Part shown: piece after piece, positions 38,924-45,986 of the stretch
Position numbering within the stretch: the stretch's first letter is position 1
How the letters are laid out: each line of letters starts with the position of its first letter
Assembly (NCBI GenBank): GCA_019635315.1
Contig: JAHBZT010000002.1
Location: 496,001-560,000, forward strand
DNA from: Rubrivivax sp.
GTDB taxonomy: Bacteria; Pseudomonadota; Gammaproteobacteria; Burkholderiales; Burkholderiaceae_C
Reading direction: 5' to 3'
DNA length: 64,000 bases
Notes under the pieces: model-generated
Databases searched by the model: none
What the model was told of the DNA's origin: nothing
Seen by the model: the letters and a program-made list of their open reading frames with translations, nothing else
Program-made: the position numbers and the translations under genes

Positions 38924-38941
38924 GATACATCAAGGGGTATC
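38924..38941. promoter_or_regulatory. Possible operator upstream of the AhpD-like/sqr operon
   Basis: Inverted arms GATAC (38924-38928) and GTATC (38937-38941) with an 8-base spacer, within a locally AT-richer stretch 70-90 bp upstream of the minus-strand start at 38852. Read on the minus strand it begins TTGATAC, which could also be part of a -35 element. Size and position fit a dimeric repressor of the ArsR type that often controls sqr operons, but no regulator gene is adjacent. Confidence 0.35.
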
Positions 38942-39020
38942 AAGCCTGCGCACCGGGCCCGGCGGCGCGTGGCGCTGCCGGAGCTGGCCGGCCAGGGGCC
39001 GCCGGGGTCGCACAAAGCAA

Positions 39021-39050
39021 GAAGGCCCTGCGCGCTTGCGCAGGGCCTTC
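39021..39050 (-). terminator. Original terminator of the tRNA-Asn gene, now cut off from it
   Basis: A perfect 13-bp stem (GAAGGCCCTGCGC / GCGCAGGGCCTTC) with a 4-base loop, followed on the minus strand by TTGCTTTG. It lies 13 bp beyond the orphan tRNA-Asn 3' fragment at 39064, exactly where the terminator of an uninterrupted minus-strand tRNA gene would be. The integrated element has moved the functional tRNA 13.8 kb away. Confidence 0.75.
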
Positions 39051-39063
39051 TCGTCGTGCTTCT

Positions 39064-39111
39064 TGGCTCCCCGACCTGGGCTCGAACCAGGGACCTACGG
39101 ATTAACAGTCC
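39064..39111. repeat. attL: 48-bp tRNA-Asn 3' fragment
   Basis: Identical over all 48 bases to 52828-52875, covering from the CCA end through the T arm, variable loop and the 3' half of the anticodon stem-loop (including GTT anticodon). The match stops inside the anticodon arm, the usual crossover area for tRNA-targeting tyrosine integrases. It lacks the 5' half of the tRNA, so it is not a gene. Confidence 0.93.
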
Positions 39112-39163
39112 AATTTTTGGCCCTCTGCAGGACCTGTTGAGTCGTTATGAATCAACAACTTAG

Positions 39164-39226
39164 TTGACACCGGTTCGCATCCGTTCGTACATGTAGGCAT
39201 AATGTCTGCCTACAACATCGCCTACA
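39164..39226 (+). promoter_or_regulatory. Integrase promoter region and left arm-type sites
   Basis: TTGACA at 39164-39169 with a weak -10 (GTACAT, 39187-39192) precedes the integrase. An 8-bp perfect inverted repeat TGTAGGCA-N7-TGCCTACA (39192-39214) covers the start codon at 39202, and a further GCCTACA lies at 39220-39226, 12 bp after the one at 39208. The same GCCTACA pair with the same 12-bp spacing is found at the right end (52757-52775). Together they look like integrase arm-binding sites that would also let the integrase or an Xis repress its own gene. Confidence 0.6.
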
Positions 39227-40521
39227 TGCGAGACCTACGGATGCACGAAAAAACCGGCCGACTGACCGAGCGGCGCGCGCTCGATCTTCCCGTGCCCGCC
39301 ACGGGCTACAAACTGCATTGGTGCCCCAGCACGGCAGGCTTCGGCGTCCGCGTGACTGCTGCCGGCGGCAGATCCTGGGTCTGTGAACGACGCATCAACG
39401 GGCGGACCGTGCGCCGGACCCTGGGCCAAGTGTCGGGACGCGGCGCCGTGTCCGCAGACGCTGCCCGCAAGCAGATGATCGTCGTCAATGGCGAACTGCA
39501 AAACGGCGTCGACCGGATGGTGCTGTCTCGGGCCGCGCGCGTGGAGAAGCGCAAGGCCGCGACTGACGCCGCCCTGACGCTGGACGTTGCGCTACGTGCA
39601 TACGTTCGGGACAAGCGCCGCGGGAAGGATGGCCTGCCCCTCAAGGAACGAACCAGGGCGGACTATCTCGCGATGCTTGAGCCGGGCGGTTTGAACGAGC
39701 AGACCGGCCACACTCGCCAGCCCGGCGAACTGCACGCGCTGGCCGCGAAACCGCTGTCGGCGATCACGGGTGACGACGTGCGCGCCACCTACAGGGCGGC
39801 ACTGAAGCGCGGCGACCGGCGCGCTACCTATGCGATGCAGGTGCTTCGTGCGGTGCTCAACTGGCACGGCGTGGCCGTACCGGATAACCCGCTCGGTCGC
39901 GAAGTCGCAGGCCGTGAGCGCATCGTGTTGAAGCCGACCCGCGGTAGGCCGAGCCCCATTCCGCCCGAACGTCTTGCAGCGTGGTGGAAGGCAGCGAACA
40001 ACGCGGGCAAAGGTGCCGGCCAGATCGGCGGCAGTGCGGCAGCGGCCGACGCTTGCATGCTGCTGCTGCTGACCGGCTGCAGGCCCGGCGAGTTGCTGCC
40101 GGGTCCCCATAGCGAGGGCATCAAGTTGGGGGATGTTGACCTGACGGGCGGCCGGATCGTCCTGAAGGACACGAAGAACCGCGGGGACCACGTTGTCTAC
40201 CTGTCCCGTCAAGCGGCGCAGATCGTCGCCCGCCACGCCGCCGGAAAGAAGCGCGGCGACGTGCTTTTCCCGATCGAAGACGTAGGCAAGACGCTGCAGG
40301 CCATCAACGCCGCCGCCGGCGTGAGTGGCGTCACCGCGCACAAGCTGCGGCACACGTTCGCCAGCATCGCCGAAGAACTCGTGTCGGCAGGGTCGTTGAA
40401 GGCGATGCTCAACCACACCCCCGCGGGGGACGTGACGCACGCCCACTACGTGGGCAAGAGTCAGGGGCAGTTGCGGGCCGCGTGGCAGGCCGTCGCGGAC
40501 TTCATCGAAGGTGCAACGTGA
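39202..40521 (+). CDS. int: Tyrosine integrase of the element
   Basis: 439 residues. N-terminal arm-binding/DUF4102-like region (ALDLPVPATGYKLHWC, GFGVRVTAAGGRSWVCERRINGR) is typical of tRNA-specific P4/CP4-like integrases; the catalytic domain has Arg294 in TGCRPGEL, a Lys in KDTKN (325), HKLRH (His380, Arg383) and the nucleophile Tyr416 in HAHYVGKS. The His of box II region is followed by NHTP. Sits 90 bp from attL. ATG 39202 overlaps an operator-like palindrome; ATG 39226 or 39241 are possible alternative starts. The stop overlaps the next GTG. Confidence 0.93.
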   Translation: MSAYNIAYMRDLRMHEKTGRLTERRALDLPVPATGYKLHWCPSTAGFGVRVTAAGGRSWVCERRINGRTVRRTLGQVSGRGAVSADAARKQMIVVNGELQNGVDRMVLSRAARVEKRKAATDAALTLDVALRAYVRDKRRGKDGLPLKERTRADYLAMLEPGGLNEQTGHTRQPGELHALAAKPLSAITGDDVRATYRAALKRGDRRATYAMQVLRAVLNWHGVAVPDNPLGREVAGRERIVLKPTRGRPSPIPPERLAAWWKAANNAGKGAGQIGGSAAAADACMLLLLTGCRPGELLPGPHSEGIKLGDVDLTGGRIVLKDTKNRGDHVVYLSRQAAQIVARHAAGKKRGDVLFPIEDVGKTLQAINAAAGVSGVTAHKLRHTFASIAEELVSAGSLKAMLNHTPAGDVTHAHYVGKSQGQLRAAWQAVADFIEGAT

Positions 40522-40973
40522 GCACGCGCGACGAAGCCCGCCAACACTGGCTGGAGTTGATGTATTCCGACGAACAGCGCATCGCCGAAGGGCGCGCCGC
40601 TGGCATACCTGCCGAGACTCTGGAATGGCTGCGGGACGTTGCCCGACAGATGACACACGCCGACGGGCTACCGGCCGCCGAACGGCGCGAAGCTGCGTAT
40701 GAAGCAAGCGGACTCAAGGGGGAGTCGCCGGCATGGGACGAAGCGGACCGCACCGTCCTCATGATCGCCCTGCGCGAGTATGAGAAGCAGCGCGACGCGG
40801 GAAAGGTCCGCATGACCACCGCCGCGGAGTTCATTGCGCAGAAATTGGACTGGGACACCGGGCACGACGTCGCCCCCGCGTCACTGAGGCGGCGGGTACA
40901 GCGCATGCTGGAGACGATGGAACTCGACCCAGCAGAGGCCGAGTGGGCGCGGGCATTGCTTCTCAGAAAGTGA
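40518..40973 (+). CDS. Unknown protein following the integrase
   Basis: 151 residues, hydrophilic and helical, no membrane segment. GTG 40518 overlaps the integrase stop as GTGA, so it is co-translated with int. Begins VSTRDEARQHWLELMYSDEQ; contains EFIAQKLDWDTGHDVAPASLRRRVQRMLETM, which has a helix-turn-helix look, so DNA binding is possible. A role as excision or integration helper is suggested only by position. Confidence 0.7.
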   Translation: MSTRDEARQHWLELMYSDEQRIAEGRAAGIPAETLEWLRDVARQMTHADGLPAAERREAAYEASGLKGESPAWDEADRTVLMIALREYEKQRDAGKVRMTTAAEFIAQKLDWDTGHDVAPASLRRRVQRMLETMELDPAEAEWARALLLRK

Positions 40974-40985
40974 CCCCGCGGGTCT

Positions 40986-41011
40986 GGACAAACCCTGTCT
41001 ACTGTTTGTCC
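40986..41011. promoter_or_regulatory. Operator-like palindrome before the AlpA-like gene
   Basis: Perfect 8-bp inverted repeat GGACAAAC-N10-GTTTGTCC, 60 bp upstream of ATG 41071 and just after the stop at 40973. It is AT-richer than its surroundings and centred about one helical turn plus on dimer spacing, so it fits an operator for the AlpA-like protein or another repressor at the promoter of the replication operon. Confidence 0.5.
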
Positions 41012-41070
41012 TGACTCTAGGCGCCCCCGCGCCGACAGTGCGCCCCGTGTCGTCAAACGGAGCCGCACAA

Positions 41071-41298
41071 ATGCCCACCAAGAACGCAAATCGTCCACGC
41101 CGCATCGTGGACGCGCAGGGCCTCGCTGACTACCTCGGCCTGAGCATCCACACGGTACGCCGCGACAGGCACGGTGCGCGCCGGTTCCCCTATATTAAGC
41201 TCGGCCCGGAGCTCTACCGGTATGACCTCGACCGCATCGACGAGGTACTGACCACGTGTGAAGTCGGCGGCAGCGGTTCGGCAGCGGCAGCAGCATGA
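41071..41298 (+). CDS. AlpA-like helix-turn-helix regulator
   Basis: 75 residues. Residues 14-60 (RIVDAQGLADYLGLSIHTVR ... FPYIKLGPELYRYDLDRIDEVL) form the winged HTH typical of AlpA/HTH_17 proteins, which in P4-like satellites act as excisionase and as activator of integrase. ATG 41071 is chosen; an upstream GTG-type extension to 41038 adds 11 residues with no domain. First gene of the presumed replication operon, preceded by the palindrome at 40986. Overlaps the next gene as ATGA. Confidence 0.82.
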   Translation: MPTKNANRPRRIVDAQGLADYLGLSIHTVRRDRHGARRFPYIKLGPELYRYDLDRIDEVLTTCEVGGSGSAAAAA

Positions 41299-41630
41299 CG
41301 CCGCCGATCGACCGCCTGCGCCTCGCGGCCGACCTGCTGGACGTGGCAGCACGCGCGGTGCCCGTAGTGGTGGCCGTGGACCTCGGTTATGAGCTACGCG
41401 AGGCCGGCCGCATGGCACAGGCCGCGCGTGACCTGGCCGTGTCGCTGGGCCTGCCGACCCGCTGGCAGCAGTACCACGCCGCCGCCCCCGGTTGCAGTCG
41501 GACGCCCTCAGAGCTCGCCGCTGCACTGGACCGGTTCGACGCCGCGATGCAGCCCCTGCACGCCGCTATCGAGCGGCACAGCGCCCAGCAGGGGACATGG
41601 CCGGCGCGGCACGGGACATCGATCCGCTGA
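41295..41630 (+). CDS. Unknown small protein
   Basis: 111 residues, predicted helical throughout (LRLAADLLDVAARAVPVVVAVDL; ELAAALDRFDAAMQPLHAAIERH). No domain recognised. ATG overlaps the AlpA stop (ATGA). It belongs to the replication operon by position. Confidence 0.6.
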   Translation: MTPPIDRLRLAADLLDVAARAVPVVVAVDLGYELREAGRMAQAARDLAVSLGLPTRWQQYHAAAPGCSRTPSELAAALDRFDAAMQPLHAAIERHSAQQGTWPARHGTSIR

Positions 41631-41635
41631 CGCAA

Positions 41636-41675
41636 AGAAAACGCCCCGGGGCCGTTGCAGCGGCTCGCCCGGGGC
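41636..41675 (-). terminator. Intrinsic terminator facing left inside the plus-strand operon
   Basis: Perfect 8-bp arms GCCCCGGG (41643-41650) and CCCGGGGC (41668-41675) enclose a second short stem (GCCG/CGGC). On the minus strand the stem is followed by CGTTTTCTTTGCG, a good U tract; on the plus strand there is none. It would stop antisense transcription, although no minus-strand gene lies to its right until 52742. It could also shape translation of the next gene, whose start is 15 bp beyond it. Confidence 0.6.
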
Positions 41676-41689
41676 TGGAGGGTTGCGAA

Positions 41690-42007
41690 ATGAATGGTAG
41701 CAGTAGCGAATCGCCCTTGTCTAGACAAGGGCCCGTCAGGTATCGGTGCGCGGGCTGCGACGCCCCGCTGACCCTGAGCACGGTTGCTGGCTTCGTCGGC
41801 CCAGGCGAACCGCGCGCGGGGGTCTGCTGGACCTGCCGCCGGCGCATGGTCCGGGCCGATGACTTCGCGCTGACCGTGGCCCTGTGTGTCGACATCGGGC
41901 ATAGCGTCCCCGGCGTGGTCGCCGCAGCGAAGCGCCGAGGGTGGCCCGTGCCGCGGACCGTGCAGGCGTTCGCTCGGGTCACTGATGCCCTGGCGATCAC
42001 AGTATGA
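41690..42007 (+). CDS. Small zinc-ribbon-like protein
   Basis: 105 residues. After a disordered start (MNGSSSESPLSRQG) it has CAGC (residues ~22-25) and CWTCRRRM (~48-51), a CxxC...CxxC pattern for one zinc ion, then a helical C-terminal half (VAAAKRRGWPVPRTVQAFARV). ATG 41690 is chosen because the longer open frame upstream runs through the terminator hairpin and overlaps the previous gene. Its stop overlaps the primase start (ATGA), so it is translated with it and may be a replication accessory factor. Confidence 0.65.
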   Translation: MNGSSSESPLSRQGPVRYRCAGCDAPLTLSTVAGFVGPGEPRAGVCWTCRRRMVRADDFALTVALCVDIGHSVPGVVAAAKRRGWPVPRTVQAFARVTDALAITV

Positions 42008-44724
42008 GCAACCCCCTCGCCACGCTTGCGGCCTACCGCCAGTGGATCGTCGTCAAACTCGTCCCGCTGCCCACCGGCAAGACCGACAAACTGCCCGTTG
42101 ATCCACGGACCGGACGGGTGACGCCCAAGGGCACGGACGGCGCCCACAACCCCGAGATCTGGCTGGACTACGCGACGGCCGCGGCGGCTGCGCAGGCGCT
42201 CGGGCCCGGCCACACGGTCGGATTCGTGCTGACTGCCGCGGATGACTTCTGGTGCCTGGACATCGACGGCGCGCTGCAGCCCGACAGAACGTGGTCGCCG
42301 CTGGCGCTGCAGTTGTGTGCCGCGCTGCCCGGCACGATGATCGAGGTGAGCCAGTCAGGGGGCGGGCTCCACATATGGGGTCGCGGGCGAGTTCCGTCGC
42401 ACGGAAAGAAGCGGTCCGACTTGCGCATCGAGCTCTACTCCGAGCGCCGGTTCATCGCCATCGGCACCGGCCAGGTCGGCGACATGAGTCAACCGTGCCC
42501 GACGATCGCCGCGGTCGCGGCGCAGTGGTTCCCGCCCATCGAAGCGGCCGGCGACATCCCGGACGATGGGCCCAGCCCCGAGTGGCGCGGCCCCACCGAT
42601 GACGACGAACTGCTGCGCCGGGCCATGCAGTCGCGCAGCGCCGCGAGCGTGTTCGGGGGCGGCAAAGCCACCTTCGCCGACCTGTGGCACGCCGACGTGA
42701 CGGTGCTGGCCGCCGCCTATCCACCCGACTCGTCGAGCAACGAACCGTTCGACCGTAGCAGCGCGGACGCGGCGCTGGCGCAGCACCTGGCGTTCTGGAC
42801 CGGGCGCGACGTGGCCCGGATCGAGCGGTTGATGCGTCGCTCCAAACTCGTGCGGCCCAAGTGGGACGAGCGCGCCGACTACCTCGTCGAGCGCACCATC
42901 ACCAACGCCTGCCGCATGCAGCGCGAGGTGTTGCAGGACAAGCCGCAGGCCGTGCCGACGCCGCCGCGCCTGACCTTCGCCGACGCGGAACGCCAGATCG
43001 CGGCGCTGTCGGAAGACGAACGGCGCGGCGGAGCGTGGGCGCCAATCGTGGCGCAGGTTGCGCCTGCCGACGCCGAGTTGCTGCTGCACCGGCTCGAATA
43101 TCAGATCGGGCTGGGCCGACAGGCACTCAAGGCCACGCTGCGCCAGTACCGGCAAGCGGAAGCGGACCGCGCGCACGCCGCGCGACTGGCCGAAAGTGCG
43201 AACGGCCGCGTACAGATCGAATGGCAGCCCGGGTCATCGGCGGACTGCGCCGCAGAGGTTGAGGGGCACATTCTGAAGACCTGCCGCCCTGGCGACTGGC
43301 TGCAGTTCGGCGGGTTGCTGGTGCGCGTGGCGACGACTGCGCTGCCGCACGCTCACCACGCCACCGCAGCCGACGAACCGCCGCCCGCGGTGCCGCAGCT
43401 GGAGCCGATGACGACGGCCGCGATCGTGGCGCAGGTTGAGCGGGCCGTGCAGTTGGTCGACAGCACGGGCCGACGTCCGAAGGCGATCGACACGCCCGAC
43501 CGACTGGTCGACATGCTGCGCAACCGGCCGGACCGCGCCGCGCCGGCGTGCTCGGGTCTGCTGGTGCACCCCGTGGTCTTGCCGGACGGCACGATCTTGG
43601 TTGACGACGGGCTGCACCGGGCCACCGGGCTGTTCCTGCATGGTGCGGCGCTGTCTGGCGTGCGACCGTTCGCACAGCATGAGGCGGGGCAGGCGCTGGC
43701 GTGGTTGCGGGCCGAACTGTTCGCCGATTTCGAGTTCGCCGAACCGCTCGACGCCGACGCAGCTGTGGCCGGACTGCTGACCGGATTGCAGCGTCGCATC
43801 CTCGACATGGCCCCGGGCCTGGCCGTGCTCGCGTCAACGCAGAGCAGCGGCAAGACCACGCTAGCGCGCATCCTTCACCTTGTCCTGACCGGGCGCGACG
43901 TACCGGCCACAACCTGGCCCGACGACGAACAGGAACGGCAAAAGCAACTGCTGGCGCTGCTGCTGCGCAGCCCAGCCGCGGTGCTGTTCGACAACATCGC
44001 CGACGGTGCGACGCTTCGGTCGCCATCGCTGGCCGGCGCGATGACCTCCCCAATGATCGACCAGCGGTTGCTCGGTTCTTCCAAGAACGTGCAGGCGCCT
44101 ACCAATACGCTGATGATCGCCACCGGCAACAACCTGGCGTTTGGCACAGACGAGGCGAGTCGCTGGCTTGTCTGCCGCCTGGCGCCGAAGACCGCACGCC
44201 CCGAGGAACGGCGCTTCAAGCATGCCGACGTGCAGGCGCGTGCGCTGTCGATCCGCGACGACGCGCTGCGCTGCGCGGTCGGGATTGTGGCGGGCTACCT
44301 GAGCAGCGGCGCGCGGATCGGCGCCGGGTCACGGTTCGTGCAGTGGGACCGCATGGTCCGGCAGCCGCTGCTGTGGGCTGGGGGCCAGGACATGGCCGAG
44401 GTGTTCCGCAAGAACGCGGGGGACAACCCGCACGGTCGGGCCCACGTGGCGATGCTCTACGCACTGAGTAGGGCATTCAATGGTCAAGAGTTCACCTCGG
44501 CCCGGGTGCTGGACGCTGCGGCTTGCCACACGGACCAGACGCTGCGCGAGACACTGAGCGAGGCACTGGAAACGCTGGCCGGCAGGCGCCCGGACTCTGC
44601 GCGCAGCGTGGGGAAGGTGCTCGCCGCGATCGAAAACCGGATCGGCGAAGTCGACGGGGTGCCGCGGCGCCTGCAATCACGGGTTGACGCGCACCGAGGG
44701 TCGAAGGTCTTCACCGTCGCCTGA
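42004..44724 (+). CDS. Primase-polymerase/helicase fusion, NrS-1 like
   Basis: 906 residues. An archaeo-eukaryotic-type primase fold at residues 1-165: WCLDIDGAL has the metal Asp86 and Asp88, SQSGGGLHIWGRG the Ser/His motif (His123), and IELYSERRFIAIGTG the third motif. Residues 245-310 (SADAALAQHLAFWTGRDVAR ... KWDERADYLVERTI) match the helical linker of NrS-1-type phage primase-polymerases. The C-terminal half is an ATPase/helicase with Walker A STQSSGKTT (611-619), Walker B-like AAVLFDNI, and sensor TLMIATGNNL. It should start and unwind replication of the excised element. Directly followed by an iteron inverted repeat. Confidence 0.85.
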   Translation: MSNPLATLAAYRQWIVVKLVPLPTGKTDKLPVDPRTGRVTPKGTDGAHNPEIWLDYATAAAAAQALGPGHTVGFVLTAADDFWCLDIDGALQPDRTWSPLALQLCAALPGTMIEVSQSGGGLHIWGRGRVPSHGKKRSDLRIELYSERRFIAIGTGQVGDMSQPCPTIAAVAAQWFPPIEAAGDIPDDGPSPEWRGPTDDDELLRRAMQSRSAASVFGGGKATFADLWHADVTVLAAAYPPDSSSNEPFDRSSADAALAQHLAFWTGRDVARIERLMRRSKLVRPKWDERADYLVERTITNACRMQREVLQDKPQAVPTPPRLTFADAERQIAALSEDERRGGAWAPIVAQVAPADAELLLHRLEYQIGLGRQALKATLRQYRQAEADRAHAARLAESANGRVQIEWQPGSSADCAAEVEGHILKTCRPGDWLQFGGLLVRVATTALPHAHHATAADEPPPAVPQLEPMTTAAIVAQVERAVQLVDSTGRRPKAIDTPDRLVDMLRNRPDRAAPACSGLLVHPVVLPDGTILVDDGLHRATGLFLHGAALSGVRPFAQHEAGQALAWLRAELFADFEFAEPLDADAAVAGLLTGLQRRILDMAPGLAVLASTQSSGKTTLARILHLVLTGRDVPATTWPDDEQERQKQLLALLLRSPAAVLFDNIADGATLRSPSLAGAMTSPMIDQRLLGSSKNVQAPTNTLMIATGNNLAFGTDEASRWLVCRLAPKTARPEERRFKHADVQARALSIRDDALRCAVGIVAGYLSSGARIGAGSRFVQWDRMVRQPLLWAGGQDMAEVFRKNAGDNPHGRAHVAMLYALSRAFNGQEFTSARVLDAAACHTDQTLRETLSEALETLAGRRPDSARSVGKVLAAIENRIGEVDGVPRRLQSRVDAHRGSKVFTVA

Positions 44725-44737
44725 AAAGTAGCGATTA

Positions 44738-44858
44738 GCGGGTTAGGCGGGTTTGGCGGGTCACTTTCTAACCCCGTTCCGAGCAAACTGCTATTTGTGA
44801 AATTTATGTTTTGGTGGGACGGGGCCGGGAAACGCCCCGCCAAACCCGCCTAACCCGC
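44738..44858. other. Putative replication origin: facing triple iterons around an AT-rich core
   Basis: Left arm 44738-44760 and right arm 44836-44858 are perfectly complementary over 23 bp. Each arm is three iterons of GCGGGT at a strict 9-bp period (GCGGGTTAG, GCGGGTTTG, GCGGGT on the left; inverted on the right). The 75 bp between hold an AT-rich stretch (about 44785-44815, ACTGCTATTTGTGAAATTTA) unusual for this element. It begins 13 bp after the primase-helicase stop. This is the layout of a satellite or plasmid origin whose initiator is the neighbouring replicase; it is inferred, not demonstrated. Confidence 0.65.
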
Positions 44859-44879
44859 AACAGTTGACTGTGGCCGACC

Positions 44880-45070
44880 CCCGATTCGTGGGGTAAGGGA
44901 AAATTCTTGATTCGCAGTCGGGATCGCAGCGCCAAATTTTGGCGAGTGATTGCGCTGCAAGCCCTAAACAGCGCATTCGTTTCGTCCGACCGAAACGGTT
45001 CATTTCGCTGAAGCGAAGTAACGCGTTTTGACCCCCCTTGTGGCCGCCTGATTCGGTCCATAGAGTCGCC
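44880..45070. other. Non-coding region with three palindromes
   Basis: No supportable gene between 44725 and 45098. Besides the origin-like repeats it holds CGCCAAATTTTGGCG (44930-44944), CGTTTCG-N6-CGAAACG (44978-44997) and TTCGCT-GA-AGCGAA (45004-45017), plus a cluster of TTTTGACCCCCCTT-type sequence. The density of palindromes suggests regulator binding sites at the promoter of the right-hand operon. Confidence 0.5.
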
Positions 45071-45098
45071 CCGTCCTCAACGCTTGGAGCTCGCGACC

Positions 45099-45305
45099 AT
45101 GATTCCGCACACGACGAACACTCAACCCTGCGCCGACGACTGCATCGTCGTCGTGCGCCTGGCCGGAGATCCTGCAACCTACCCTGGCCGCGCCGCTGAG
45201 TTCGCATGGGGACCGGGCGCCGGTCCCGACGGCGAGGGTCGCATTGCCGCGTACGCGATCGTGCAGCCGCGCGACCTGGCGGCAGCGCCCAGCGCCAACG
45301 CGTGA
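45099..45305 (+). CDS. Small unknown protein
   Basis: 68 residues starting MIPHTTNTQPCADDCIVVV; GGAG sits nine bases before ATG 45099. Acidic, Gly/Pro/Ala rich, no domain. First ORF after the palindromic region. Coding status is supported only by the ribosome site and lack of a better frame. Confidence 0.45.
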   Translation: MIPHTTNTQPCADDCIVVVRLAGDPATYPGRAAEFAWGPGAGPDGEGRIAAYAIVQPRDLAAAPSANA

Positions 45306-45761
45306 ACGTGCAGCGCCAGCGCATGCGTGAGGCCAGCGCGACGCACCGCTGACCATCCGCTGACGCTCGCCCCCGCGGAGCGCCGCACGCCCATGGTCGG
45401 GCTGCGGCGCTTCGTCACTACTGCAGCGGTGCGCGAGCTCAATCCTTCATTGGTGCCGCCGTGGCCGGCCGGCGCATCGTCGTCGTCGATCGCTGACCGA
45501 TCGTCGATCGCTGCAACGCTGCGCGCCACGGCGGCCGTCTGCTGGCTAACGGTATTGCTCCAATTCCGGGGACCCTACGTTATGACCGAGCGGCGCGGGA
45601 GCAAAGAGGCCCGATGGTCAAGAGTTTTTGCATCGTGGAATCTTGGTAATTCGCTACTTATGGCCCTTTCGGCATTACCGGGGCCCGCAGCGAAATAGGA
45701 CGGTTGGCCCCCGCTGGCATCAGCGGCCACCATGCGGTCGTCACGTGTTTGGAGCAAGCCA
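45306..45761. other. 456-bp stretch without a supportable gene
   Basis: The frames open here (123 codons on plus, 116 on minus) have poor starts and low-complexity products. Visible structure: GATCGCTGACCGATCGTCGATCGCTG around 45485-45515 with repeated GATCG, and two copies of CCGGGG(A/C)CC at about 45567 and 45679. The part from 45540 to 45700 is clearly less GC-rich than its surroundings, so it may hold a promoter or small RNA. An ATG at 45582 opens 38 codons without a ribosome site. Confidence 0.4.
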
Positions 45762-45986
45762 ATGCACTCGCCGCCGCTGATGCCGCCACCGCCGCCGCCG
45801 CCCCGTTGGGTGCGGATCGCGCCCGCAGCGCATGCTGTGGGCATCACGCCTGCTTTGCTGCGCAGTCAGATCGAAGCGGGCCTGGCGCCCGTGCGTCTGG
45901 CACGTCTGGGCAAGCGTGGTCTGCTGCACGTCGAGTTCGGCGACGTGCAGCGCTTCGGCGAGATGCTGGCGAGGGGCCCGCGATGA
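45762..45986 (+). CDS. Small putative DNA-binding protein
   Basis: 74 residues. A run of prolines (MPPPPPPPRWVRI) precedes a 55-residue domain, AAHAVGITPALLRSQIEAGLAPVRLARLGKRGLLHV, with the layout of a MerR/excisionase-type helix-turn-helix. ATG 45762 has GGAG eight bases upstream; ATG 45732 would add ten residues. Overlaps the next gene as ATGA. Perhaps the regulator of the right-hand operon or a packaging-type small protein; not certain. Confidence 0.6.
   Translation: MHSPPLMPPPPPPPRWVRIAPAAHAVGITPALLRSQIEAGLAPVRLARLGKRGLLHVEFGDVQRFGEMLARGPR

Noticed and set aside
44791..45356. Minus-strand ORFs of 85-177 codons right of the primase gene
   Set aside because: They overlap the palindromic non-coding region, have poor starts and no recognisable composition.
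45179..45698. Overlapping ORFs of 116 codons (minus) and 123 codons (plus)
   Set aside because: Both low complexity, neither with a convincing ribosome site; they cannot both be real and neither is supported.
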